Made by a program: the position numbers and the translations under genes
Source: Phyto melanocephala
Lineage: Eukaryota; Arthropoda; Insecta; Diptera; Rhinophoridae
Direction of reading: 5' to 3'
DNA length: 64,000 nucleotides
Assembly: GCA_941918925.1 (NCBI GenBank)
Contig: OW799236.1
Span: 122,151,062 to 122,215,061 of the forward strand
Part shown: piece after piece, positions 55,101 to 64,000 of the stretch
How positions within the stretch are numbered: position 1 is the first letter of the stretch
Layout of the letters: the number at the start of each line of letters is the position of its first letter
Notes under the pieces: model-generated
What the model saw: only the letters and a program-made list of their open reading frames with translations
Told to the model about the DNA's origin: nothing
Database searches by the model: none

Positions 55101-56855
55101 CACCCCAATTCTAAATATTCCCAGGGAAATGAATTCCCCGGGAATACATTTTTCCCGCGAATAAAATTCCCCTATTCTGAACATTCGGGGAAGGGAATAA
55201 CAAGGGAGAGAGAATTTTACATTTTCGAAGTCAGCTGCTTGCTTTTGCTGTTATGTTTTGACAAAATATTTGCTAATAATTTTTAGCGTAAAACGTGAAT
55301 ATTCGTAAATAATAAAAAAAAAATTGTTAAAAGTGAACAAAAATGTTTAAGGTAGCGTTAATAATAATAATAATAGCTGAAGCAGAAAACTCTGATGCAC
55401 AAGAATAAGCAAAGGGTAGAAAGGAAAATGCTAAGTGACGCCAGCAACGCACACTTTGTAAATTTTACTTTTGGAAGGTTAGAATCTGTTGGACGTGTTA
55501 AGGTATTCAGCCAGAAACGTAAGTCCTTTGCAATTTCTCCAATCGTGAAATTAAGTGCGACTTTCCGCTTCTTTGCTGAAGGTTTGTACCAAACGGGTAT
55601 TGGTAAAGATTACGGTGTGTCTGTGGCTCAGTGTGGTGTTAGCAAAGTTCTGGCAGAAGTTATTAAACATTTACGCCCAATGTAGATAACTTTCTGCAGA
55701 ACTGAAGTGCAAAAACGGAAAGTTGCGTTAGCTCTTTATATGAAGTATGGCATTCCAAACGTTATTGGATGTGTTGACGGAACTCAAAAAATTAAAGGTC
55801 TGTGATCATGAGCTGAGGATTCAGTACGTTGATGCCTCACATCCCGGAGCGTGTCACGATTCATTTATTTGGAATTCTGGCGAATTGCGTGCTCACCTCG
55901 AGCAAGAATACCTTAGAGGTGGCAGCAATTATTGGCTTCTTGGTAAAGTTTTGAATGATAACAGACAATTCATAAATAAAACGTGCATTTTTTCTAGGAG
56001 GCTTAAAAACGCCCACAGGATGGGTCTGTTGAAATAAAATTGACTCCAAGTGTTGAAATGTGGTTGAACGCATTAATGGTGTTTATAGATGGAGGTGCAT
56101 TCTTGGTGCTAGACAGCTGCAATACGCTCCAAAAAGGCTGCTAAAATAACAAAATTTTGCTGTGCGTTGCATAATATCTGCATTCATTTTAAATGCAATG
56201 CTGAAGTAAACGATGTAGAAAATTTAGATTATTTGAGCGCTCAGGATAATAATGTGGTATCCTTAGACTCACCACAATATTTATCCATTGCCCAAAATAT
56301 TAGAAAATATAATAGAAAAATATTAGAAAAAATATTGCGAATAATCTTTAATAAATTTCTGTAATAAAGCCATTTCTTATATAAATACTATGTATGTATG
56401 TAGTATAACATTTTTTTAAATAAATATAACATTTTATTAAAAAAATTTAAAAACTTCAAAAATTAAAAAAAAGATAAATAAAAATTAAAATTATTTGAAA
56501 ACTAAAAAACAATTCATTTTTCTGCTTCCTGTTTGTTGTTTTTATCCTAAAAGTAACAATAAATTACAATATTTATCGCAATTTTTTTAAAAAAATATTA
56601 AATACTTAAATTTTTGTCACAACTCCCTTTGAATTTGTTGGCGGATTTTTTCCCAAAAATTGTTATTACATTCTCCCTTTAATTACCTTTCGTAATACCT
56701 ACTTTTTTCCCAGGGAACAATTTCCCAATTTCGAAGTTCATTTAGAATAAGGGAAAAGGGAAAGGGAACAAATTTCCCCAGGAGAAATTATTTAGAATAG
56801 GGGAACAGGGAATAGGGAAAAAATTCCCAGGGAATTGTTATTTAGAATTGGGGTG
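55101..56855 (+). mobile_element. PIF/Harbinger element 1
   Basis: Termini CACCCCAATTCTAAAT and the inverted copy, flanked by the 3-bp duplication TAA (55098-55100 and 56856-56858). Subterminal regions are packed with GGGAA/TTCCC and CCAGGGAA motifs. It carries a broken transposase in the plus direction. Element 2 at 58652 is the same family in the opposite orientation. Confidence 0.92.
55395..56364 (+). pseudogene. Harbinger transposase, broken (element 1)
   Basis: Three frames together give a Harbinger (HARBI1-like) transposase. 55395-55685 contains MLSDASNAHF, AISPIVKLSATFRFFAEGLY then QTGIGKDYGVSVAQCGVSKV, the N-terminal region before the nuclease. At 55755 the block IGCVDGT (first catalytic Asp) is followed by a deletion of the HLYYN-type segment. 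55747-56037 has CDHELRIQYVDASHPGACHD (second catalytic Asp region) and SFIWNSGEL. 56167-56364 is the C-terminal tail (NICIHF). Stops and frameshifts make it inactive. Confidence 0.85.
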
Positions 56856-56910
56856 TAAGTGTTTTGTTTGTGTTTTATCATAAAAACAGCGACTACTTAC
56901 GACCTGGGAG

Positions 56911-56985
56911 CAAATTACGGCATTCAAACGTGATCGAAATTTGAAAATTCTAATTAGAATCTCTATACCTTCTCAATGTTTGTCG
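56911..56985. mobile_element. MITE family P, truncated copy 3
   Basis: GGGAGCAAATTACGGCATTC followed by sequence matching the reverse complement of the right half of the 53339 copy. A second GGGAGCAAATTA motif lies at about 57001. Heavily decayed. Confidence 0.5.
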
Positions 56986-57002
56986 AAGTTTTGTTGTCGT
57001 GG

Positions 57003-57648
57003 GAGCAAATTAAGGCTCTTACAGACATTTTTATTCTTCAAATTTTAAGTGGGCGTGGCACCTTCCATGCAAAATCAACAGTTTTTGCCTTATATCCAGA
57101 GTCCTATCATACCTAAAGTTTTAAATCTTATTGTGGGGTATTATAATAATAACTTAGTTTAGCTTAAATTGAGCTGGAAAAAAACAATGGGTGTGGCATC
57201 ATTAATATAAAGAAAATATTATTTATGAAATATCTAGAAAACTATTAAATATATGATCTTAAAAATTTGTGTGCTTTACTGATATTTTTCTTTAAAGAGC
57301 CGAAAACTGATTTCAGCAACTTTCTATGTTAGCTTTTAATCTTGATATTAGAAATTTCAATAAAAAAACTGTTCAATATACCTATATTTAAATAATTAGA
57401 TAGGATTAGAGTGGGGGACGTGGTACCCCTATGCAAAAAACATTTAATGTGATTTTTGAAAAATTTTATTTTCTATTTGTTCTAAACTTAGTACGAGCTG
57501 CTTTCGATAACAATTTCCTTATTATGTATAACTAAAAATGGTAAGGATCGAAAAAGGGGGAGTGATGCTCTCAGACAAATGAAATACTATTTATGACAAT
57601 TATTGCATACATAACAAATGATGGCCAGTAAAATGGTCCAGGTCCTGC
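57003..57648. other. Non-coding, old repeat sequence
   Basis: No gene. Contains 'agtgggcgtggcacc', 'gggtgtggcatca' and 'gtgggggacgtggtacc', motifs shared with the 6.8 kb RTE-like repeat, so probably a degraded relative. Confidence 0.45.
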
Positions 57649-57858
57649 TACACCATTTTTCATTAAAATTGAGAAAATTCCAATTGAAATTGAGAATTTC
57701 AATTTGAAATTGAGAAAATTCCAAATGAAATTAAGAATTTCAATTTGGAATTGAGAAAATTCCAAATAAAAATGAGAATTTCAAATTGAAATTGAGAATA
57801 TTTTAAATGAAATTAAGAAAATTTCAAATGAAATTGAGAAAATGAGAAAATATAACTA

Positions 57859-58157
57859 CAGTCGTGTCTGGATATAGTGAACACCTCCATATAGTGAACA
57901 CAAAAATTTTTGCATGGAGTACTCTAAATAGTGAAAAACTCTAATAGCGAACAAAATTTTAAAAACAACTTCAACAATTCTTTTATTAAACTTAAATACA
58001 TATGCACATATATTTCCTTTTTTGTACAAATTGTTTCTAATCAGCTATTGCATTTACATGAGTTTTTGAACAAAAATTTCAACCTTGATATAGAGAACAA
58101 CCTGGATACTATGAACAAGTCTTGCAAAAATTAGTTCACTATATCCAGACACGACTG
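57859..58157. mobile_element. 299-bp Tigger/pogo-type MITE
   Basis: Perfect 24-bp terminal repeats begin CAGTCGTGTCTGGATATAGT and are flanked by TA (57857-57858 and 58158-58159). The sequence style (CAGT....TATAGTGAAC) is that of Tigger/pogo elements. The interior has no coding sequence. Confidence 0.9.
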
Positions 58158-58301
58158 TATATATACAAATTTTATTTAATTTTTGATAACACATTATACA
58201 TTATAATATTATTGTGTAGTAAAAAAACAAAAAAGAACCAATGCAGACTCGTGAAACGTTGTAGTGTGCTGTATATTTCTATTGCAATCTCCGGTAACAA
58301 T

Positions 58302-58610
58302 TTATGTTTTTGAAGCATTAATAACCTCTTCTAAAAAGGCAAGCCTCTGCTCTTCTACATTTGGGGGACTTACGTTCGGTACATTCATCTTTGCTTTAAC
58401 ATTACTTTTGATTTTGGACCAAATACTTTCAATTGGGTTAAGCATTGGTGAGTAGGGGTTCAATCGTAAAAGTGTGGCTGAAATGTTTTCAAAAATAAAT
58501 TGTAGGCGATTGTGGCAGGCAGCATTGTCACAAACCAATACAAGCTCCGATAACTCAATCCCTAGCTCTTCCCGCCTATCAAGACCAACTCATTTGCGCT
58601 GTCAGCTCTA
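58302..58610 (-). pseudogene. Tc1/mariner (DDE_3-type) transposase C-terminal fragment
   Basis: The minus-strand frame gives ELVLVCDNAACHNRLQ (second catalytic Asp), LLRLNPYSPMLNPIESIWSK (third acidic residue, the Glu) and IKSNVKAKM. Upstream, DRREELGIELS continues the frame, and another frame reads RRGSFRADSANELVLIGGK. The first catalytic Asp and the DNA-binding domain are missing. The fragment lies between the arms of the Tc1-like element, in agreement with its origin. Confidence 0.8.
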
Positions 58611-58651
58611 AACGAACCTCTACGACTGTCCATTAGAATAAAATTTATTTA

Positions 58652-60607
58652 CACCCCAATTCTAAATAACAATTCCCTGGGAATTATTTCCCTATTCCCT
58701 GTTCCCCTATTCTAAATAACTTCTCCCGGGGAAATTTGTTCCCTTTCCCTTTTCCCTTATTCTAAATGAACTTCGAAATTGGGAAATTGTTCCCTGGGAA
58801 AAAAGTAGGTATTATGAAAGGTAATTAAAGGGAGAATGTAATAACAATTTTTGGGAAAAAATCCGCCAACAAATTTAAAGGGAGTTGTGACAAAAATGTA
58901 AGTATTTAATATTTTTTTATACAAATTGTGATAAATAATGTATTTATTGTTACTTTTAGGACAAAAACAACAAACAGGAAGCAGAATAATGAATTGTTTT
59001 TTAGTTTTAAAATAATTTTAATTTTTATTTATCTTTTTTTTAATTTTTGAAGTTTTTAAATTTTTTAATAAAATGTTATATTTATTTAAAAAATGTATAT
59101 ACATAAATAAGAAGTGGCTTAATTACAGAAATTTATTACAGATTATTCGCAATATTTTTTCTAATATTTTTCTATTATATTTTCTAATATTTTGGGCAAT
59201 GGATTAATATTGTGGTGAGTCTAAGGATACCACATTATTATCCTAAACGCTCTAACAATCTAAATTTTCTACATCGTGTACTGTAGTATTGTTATGTTAT
59301 GCAAGGAACAGCAAAAATTTGTTATTTTAGCAGCTTTTTTTGGAGCGTAGTGAAGCTTTCTAGCACCAAGAATGCACCTCCATCAATTTTTAAAACACCA
59401 TTAGTGCGTTCAACCACATTTCGACACTTAGAGTGAATTTCATTAAATTTAATTTCAACAGACGTCTTATAGATGTCCACAGAATATCTATAAGACGTTA
59501 AAAGTCACAGTTCAAGTGAATATCCTGCGTCTGCTAAAAAAAATGCAGTTTTAATTTATGAATTGTCTGTTATCATTCAAAACTTTACCAAGAAGCCAAT
59601 AATTGCTGCCACCTCTAAGTTATTCTTGCTCAAGGTGAGTACGCCATTCGCCAGAATTCCAAATAAAGGAATCGTGACACGCTCCAGGATGTAAGGCATC
59701 AACGTACTGAATCCTCAGCTCATGATCACAGACCTGAAATTTTTTGATTAAAAATTAATTATTGATAATTTAAAACAAAAGAAATACTTTACCAGCATTA
59801 CATTCAAATTATAGTATTTCTTCGTATTGTAGTAAAGATGCTTGTTCTTAGGAGGAGAAATAATGCGGTCATGCGATCCGTCAACACATCCTATAATGCT
59901 TAGAATACCATACTTTACATAAAAAGCTAACGCAATTTGCCGTTTTTGCACTTCAGTTCTACAAAAACTTATCTATATTGGGCGTAAATGCTCCTCAAAT
60001 ATATTAATAACTTCTGCCAGAACTTTGCTAAGACTACACTGATCCACAGACACGCCGCAATCTTTACCTATACCCGTTTGGTACCAACCTTCAGCAAAGA
60101 AGCGTAAAATCTCACTTAATTTCACGATTGGAGAAATTGCAAACGACTTACCTTTGGGCTGAACACGTCCAACAGATATTTGAACGCCGATTTATTTACT
60201 CCAAAAGTAAAATTTACTTACAAAATGTGCGGCAACTCAAGTGGGTTGCTGGCGTCACGTAGCATTCTCCTTTCTACCCTTTGCTTATTCTTGTCAGATT
60301 GATATGCTTCTGAGTTTTTTGCTTCAGCTATTATTATCAACGCTACACTAAACATTTTTATTCACTTTTAACTATTTCTTTTTTATTATTTACGAGTATT
60401 CACTTTTTTCGCTTAATAATTCTAAAAATTATTAGCAAATATTTTGTCAAAACAAAACAGCAAAAGCAAACAGCTGACTTCGAAAATGTAAAATTCTCTC
60501 TCCCTTGTTATTCCCTTCCCCGACTGTTTAGAATAGGGGAATTTTATTCGCGGGAAAAATGAATTCCCGGGGAATTCAATTCCCTGGGAATATTTAGAAT
60601 TGGGGTG
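58652..60607 (-). mobile_element. PIF/Harbinger element 2, nested
   Basis: Same termini as element 1 (CACCCCAATTCTAAAT), with the 3-bp duplication TTA (58649-58651 and 60608-60610), opposite orientation, 1956 bp. It lies inside the Tc1-like element. Confidence 0.92.
59290..60360 (-). pseudogene. Harbinger transposase, broken (element 2)
   Basis: Minus-strand blocks in order: MLRDASN and AISPIVKLSEILRFFAEG with frame breaks (60060-60280), then RQIALAFYVKYGILSIIGCV followed by DGSHDRIISPPKNKHLYYNT (first catalytic Asp, 59748-59951), then CDHELRIQYVDA and HPGACHDSFIWNSGE (second Asp region, about 59640-59735). Between the last two, NLNVMLV|GTAAAG...TTTCAG|GTCTGT looks like a retained intron, which element 1 has lost together with flanking sequence. 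Multiple frameshifts; inactive. Confidence 0.82.
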
Positions 60608-60948
60608 TTAAAAAATTTATTAAAAAATTTAAAATTTATAAAAAAAAAAAAAACTTAATTGATTTTTAAATACATATATGTATATGTATGTACTTATGTA
60701 TGCACATACATATATATTTTTTCTCAATTTCAAATTAAAATTTCTTAATTTTATTTGGAATTTTCTCAATTTTAATTTGAAATTCTCATTTTCATTTGGA
60801 ATTTTCTCAATTTTAAATTGAAATTCTTAATTTCATTTGGAATTTTCTCAATTTCAATGAATTATGGTGTAGTTTAAAATAAAACTTTTTATTTGTTTTT
60901 TAATAAAAAATATTATTACATTTTTTTATGTTTTCTCTATTTTTACAG

Positions 60949-61001
60949 CCCTCCACACTAAAACAACAAATACAAGAATCACAAACGGTGTTTAAATTAT
61001 T
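60949..61001 (+). CDS. Internal 53-nt coding exon
   Basis: An excellent acceptor (TTTTCTCTATTTTTACAG) and a consensus donor (TATT|GTAAGTGC) frame 53 nt. Only one of the three frames is open, and it reads PSTLKQQIQESQTVFKLL, a helical, coiled-coil-like peptide unlike random AT-rich DNA. Length is not a multiple of three, so it is a constitutive-type or phase-changing exon. Other exons of this plus-strand gene must lie far away; the exon candidate at 54998 is on the same strand but cannot be joined with confidence. The protein family is not recognised. Confidence 0.6.
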
Positions 61002-61624
61002 GTAAGTGCATAATTTTCTTTTATTTTTTGTAAACTATAGAGCAATTTAAGCTTTGTGCTTTATTTTTCTAAGTCTGTAACGTCCGTCCCTTTGCCTATC
61101 TGTTTGTAAGTTAGTTTCGTCGGCAAACAAGAAAACACAATTTAAAAAAAAAATACAATTGAATTTTTTTTTTTTTTTTAATTTTATACATTCTTTAATG
61201 AGAAATATTTTGAACTTATAAAAAACGAGATGAGGTTATGTTAAATATATGTATTTATTAATGTAATTATGTAGGTATGTATTTATAACTCTTAAATATA
61301 AAGTGTTTCAAAATGAACAAAAGTTTGGGAATAAACTGCGAGCTAGGAAAAAAACACAAAACAAAAATGTACTTTTTTGTTTTTAAAAATATAATAACTT
61401 CTTAATAACGAAAGAAAATTACAAAGAAAAAAAAAAATAAAATAAATATTTTATACACTAGCAACAATTTAAGAATAGTTATGAAAAACGTTTTAAAAAA
61501 TATATTGTTAAGTGCTTGTTCTTGTTAGGCCGATTTTGCTAGGAATAGATAAGATTTTAAATTTATATTAAATTAAATTATATTATTATAATTATTTATT
61601 AATCAAATTAAATTAAAATAGAAA
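61002..61624. other. Probable intron, AT-rich
   Basis: Follows the donor of the 60949 exon. Nothing else supported. Confidence 0.5.
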
Positions 61625-61809
61625 CAAGGCAAATTTATTCATCAGGTGGTCTTGATTCGTTAGCTGTATGCTTCTTTCTTCACTCATTTTAAACTTCAGC
61701 TCTCAAATTTCATTGATAAAAAATAATTCTCTCATTTATTTTAAATGTTTAACTTTATATCAAAAAATTCTCTTCGAACTATGGTTACCTCATGAATAAA
61801 TATGCCTTA
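61625..61809. mobile_element. hAT-type MITE, family Q, copy 2
   Basis: CAAGGCAAATTTATTCATCA at the left and ATGAATAAATATGCCTTA at the right, with interior blocks (TCTTGATTCG, CTTCAGCT) matching the copy at 49372. The target duplication is no longer recognisable, so it is older. Confidence 0.8.
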
Positions 61810-62010
61810 GCTAGAATAAAAAATAAAAAAATATTATTTAAAAAAAAAAGATAATACTCGTACAATTTGATTATAATTTAGTTTTTTAGTTTTTTTTTTA
61901 AATTTTTAACATTAATATTTTGGGGGAATCCCCTTCATATATTATAGTTACCATACGAAGCACGCATAGCTGATTTTTTTTATTAAATTAAACTCGAATA
62001 CTATGAGCAG
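61810..62010. other. AT-rich non-coding
   Basis: Nothing supported. Confidence 0.5.
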
Positions 62011-62091
62011 GTCAATTCTCGTATTGTGAAATGAAAAGTTTTTGTTCATCAAACGGTATGGTGTTAACAGTTTAACACAACGAGAATTGAC
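62011..62091. mobile_element. 81-bp palindromic MITE
   Basis: GTCAATTCTCG at the left and CGAGAATTGAC at the right, with partly paired inner sequence. A related segment lies near 23940-24010. Confidence 0.5.
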
Positions 62092-62955
62092 ACTCAGATA
62101 AAAAGATTTTTTTTCTTCTAAAAAATAGTAACAAAAAATAATTATTAATTTTTACAGTAAATAAATAAAAAAAAAAAAAAAAAATATTAAAAGTTTATGC
62201 AAAATGCCCAAAATATTTAAAAAATTTCATGAAAATTATTGTTGAGGTCGCAAGTCAAATTATTTGAAAAAAAAAATATATTTTCATAGAAAACATAGAA
62301 AAAAATTTTAACATTAATGATTTTGACTATATAACCGTTTTGAAGAGACTGACACGTATTTGACATGATTCTCGTAACTCAGAGACTTCTGGCCATTATT
62401 TTTACTATTGGGCTAAAGTGAAACCTTTTAACTATAAAAATTTTATGTTAGAAAGTCGAAATACTTATTACATATTTCAATGCAAGTACAGCTGTAACAA
62501 AAATGCGTTTTTAGCTGTCAAAGGAAACTTAAAGCTATGACAATCTATGACTCTTCGTTTCAACTTGGAACCATAGGAATCAATATATATATGACAATCT
62601 ATGGTAGGAAACTACTAAGGTTTTTTGTATCCAAATTTATTCTACTCTGCCACAGTTTTTAAACACCATTTACCATAGAGGTCAAAAGTTATCTTTGAAA
62701 TTTTTCTAATAATGAAAATAACTTTTCTAAAAATTAGGGTTATTGGTTTAACTTTTTTTTTAATTTTTACTATCGTCCAGGGATAAGTTTTAACTAAAAG
62801 ATTAACTAAAACGCTATTTTCAATAACTTTTCATTTAAATTGTTGCCACGATAAATACAAAAATAAGTGTATTTTTACACATGTACGCATTTGATGCATC
62901 TCAATATTGTTTGTGATATCATCTAAAAATTGTATATACAACTGTCAACGCAACG
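62092..62955. other. AT-rich non-coding, likely 3' flank of the proline-rich gene
   Basis: Lies downstream of the stop at 62961 on the minus strand and would include the 3' UTR. No canonical poly(A) signal is obvious close to the stop. Confidence 0.45.
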
Positions 62956-62960
62956 AACAT

Positions 62961-63998
62961 CTAATTCGTATGTGTTGTGTAGCCTATGATTGTAGAGGTG
63001 GTCGCCGATGATGATGATGATGAACTGGATTGAGTTGTTGTTGTTGCTGTTGTTATATTTTTTGTATCCATACTGGCCATTATTGAACTCAAGAGGTCCA
63101 TGGGAGATTTTGAATTTTGTTTGCTGTTTACTTTAGAACTACTGTTTTTGTGGGATTTTGTTATTGTCGTTGGTAATGAAGATGAGGGAGAAAAGGGGAC
63201 TGAACTTGTTGTTGATACTTTGGTATTTTTTACTTGTACAACATTCTTTTTAGATGCGTGGTATTCAGTGTTTGCCGTTGAGGGTGGTGGTGGTGGTGGA
63301 GGTAGTGGCATTTGCATGGGTGGAGGAGGTGGTAGCGGTGGCAAGGGCGGTGTTGGTGGTAAGGAGACACAAGCGGTTGGTTTAGGAGGAAAATTGACAA
63401 TTGGGACGACGGTTGTTTCAGCTGGCGGTACGATATTAGCTGCAGTTGAGTACATTGCATCTGTTATTGTAACCTCTTCCTCGTGATCTACTACAAGTTG
63501 CGGTTGGGAAAGTAAAATATCATCTGACAACACTGCCGGTGTCAAAGCTTCATCCACACTATTGATTATATGATTTGGTGGTGGTGTAGCCATTGCTAAA
63601 GGCGCTGCCAGTTGCATAGTTAATGCCTTTGAACCCACTTCTTGATTATGCGGTAATGCAGACGTTTGCATCTTTTTCGGAGTATTGAGAGGAGGTTCGG
63701 GAACTGTAATCGCTGTTGTTGCTGTAGTACGCGGTTGATCGGAAACAATTTGTACTTGTATTTTAATTTCGGGCTCTTTTTGATTTAAACTATTTACATA
63801 AGCTTCTCGGTGCGTAAAAGGATTTGGAGGTACTAAAGGCAAAGGTAAAGCAGGAGGCACTATCGGTTCGGATAAATTAGTTTTATATTTTAGTGGTGTT
63901 GTTGTTGTTGTTGCCAAAGTGTTTTGTGTTGGTGATATTGCTGCCGCGGAATTTGTAGTCATCTCTTGTATTGGGGCCATTTTGAGTTTTTTAGGGGT
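62961..63998 (-). CDS. Proline/serine-rich protein, 3' coding exon (partial)
   Basis: An open frame of at least 345 codons that runs off the window edge; TPKKLK precedes the Met at 63980, so that Met is probably internal. The residues below count from it. The protein is low complexity and probably disordered: TPPLPLVPP-type segments at 35-55, an acidic DHEEEV at 165-170, a polyproline tract at 208-233 (PPLPPLPPPPP, then PLPPPPPPP) that could bind SH3, WW or profilin, a basic Ser/Lys-rich stretch at 274-292, the only ordered-looking segment SPMDLLSSIMASM at about 292-304, and Thr/Ser homopolymers to the end (GYTTHTN). Codon use and length make it a real exon. The overlapping plus-strand Gly-rich frame is its antisense shadow. 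I do not recognise the orthologue. Confidence 0.8.
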   Translation of the reverse strand, partial: TPKKLKMAPIQEMTTNSAAAISPTQNTLATTTTTPLKYKTNLSEPIVPPALPLPLVPPNPFTHREAYVNSLNQKEPEIKIQVQIVSDQPRTTATTAITVPEPPLNTPKKMQTSALPHNQEVGSKALTMQLAAPLAMATPPPNHIINSVDEALTPAVLSDDILLSQPQLVVDHEEEVTITDAMYSTAANIVPPAETTVVPIVNFPPKPTACVSLPPTPPLPPLPPPPPMQMPLPPPPPPPSTANTEYHASKKNVVQVKNTKVSTTSSVPFSPSSSLPTTITKSHKNSSSKVNSKQNSKSPMDLLSSIMASMDTKNITTATTTTQSSSSSSSSATTSTIIGYTTHTN

Positions 63999-64000
63999 GT

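Larger units (their letters stand above)
57651..60869 (-). mobile_element. Tc1-like element with sub-repeated long terminal arms, host of nested insertions
   Basis: The left arm starts after TA (57649-57650) with CACCATTTTTCATTAAAATT; the right arm ends AATGAATTATGGTG before TA (60870-60871). Each arm is about 150-200 bp and is made of repeated 20-22-bp modules such as GAAATTGAGAAAATTCCAAA. The interior contains the end of a DDE transposase (58302-58610), a Tigger-like MITE and Harbinger element 2. Without these two insertions the element would be about 1 kb. The right end is only 80 bp upstream of the exon at 60949. Confidence 0.7.

Noticed and set aside
61060..61112. Segment ending TTT|GTAAGTT considered as a second plus-strand exon
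   Set aside because: The acceptor would be AAG, and the sequence resembles the CTGTCCGTC motif of dispersed repeats.
63100..63486. Plus-strand Gly-rich ORF
   Set aside because: It is antisense to the polyproline tract of the minus-strand exon, which is longer and open to the window edge.

Overview
This is AT-rich, intron- and repeat-dominated nuclear DNA from a higher dipteran, most likely a calyptrate fly of the blowfly or house-fly type. The grounds are short consensus fly introns (58-69 nt), dense CATA/TACA microsatellites, the 'cgaccccataaagtatatat' class of interspersed repeat, and fossils of pogo, mariner, Harbinger, hAT and CR1/Jockey-like elements. There is no operon, CRISPR array, rRNA or convincing tRNA. 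Host coding sequence is sparse.

Likely host genes. (1) The right edge (62961-63998, minus) holds the 3' coding exon of a long proline/serine-rich protein that continues beyond the window. (2) Two small genes, at 17120-17635 (minus) and 29197-29677 (plus), are diverged copies of one two-cistron gene. Each has a short upstream ORF (45 and 48 aa) split by a phase-2 intron, followed out of frame by a second ORF (75 and 77 aa). Both ORFs are conserved between the copies, so each transcript probably encodes two small proteins. This is the most interesting system in the window. (3) Isolated exon-like islands carry good splice signals: a 53-nt exon at 60949-61001 (plus), a proline-rich terminal exon at 23246-23392 (minus), an exon start at 54998 (plus), and two weaker microexons.

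Mobile DNA by region. 0.9-2.7 kb: interspersed repeat R split by a pogo-like deletion derivative. 6.8-7.6 kb: RTE-like tail with a 140-bp tandem array. 10.0-10.4, 14.7-15.4 and 30.1-31.6 kb: mariner-like relics. 24.1-24.8, 26.7-27.6, 33.7-35.1, 48.0-48.9, 53.2-53.5 and 54.5-54.9 kb: further R copies; the one at 33.7 kb contains a 22-bp minisatellite. 35.1-35.5 kb: LINE ORF1 with PHD finger. 40.5-42.0 and 49.0-50.7 kb: 5'-truncated LINEs with reverse transcriptase. 42.5-43.2 kb: LINE RNase H relic. 45.3-46.7 and 50.8-51.8 kb: hAT elements with intact 8-bp target duplications. 55.1-56.9 and 58.7-60.6 kb: two Harbinger elements in opposite orientation, the second nested in a Tc1-like element (57.65-60.87 kb) that also holds a Tigger-like MITE.

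Most of the window is therefore intergenic or intronic sequence colonised by nested, inactive transposons. The remaining open frames are mostly chance or antisense frames. Transposon boundaries with both terminal repeats and target duplications are exact; others are estimates.
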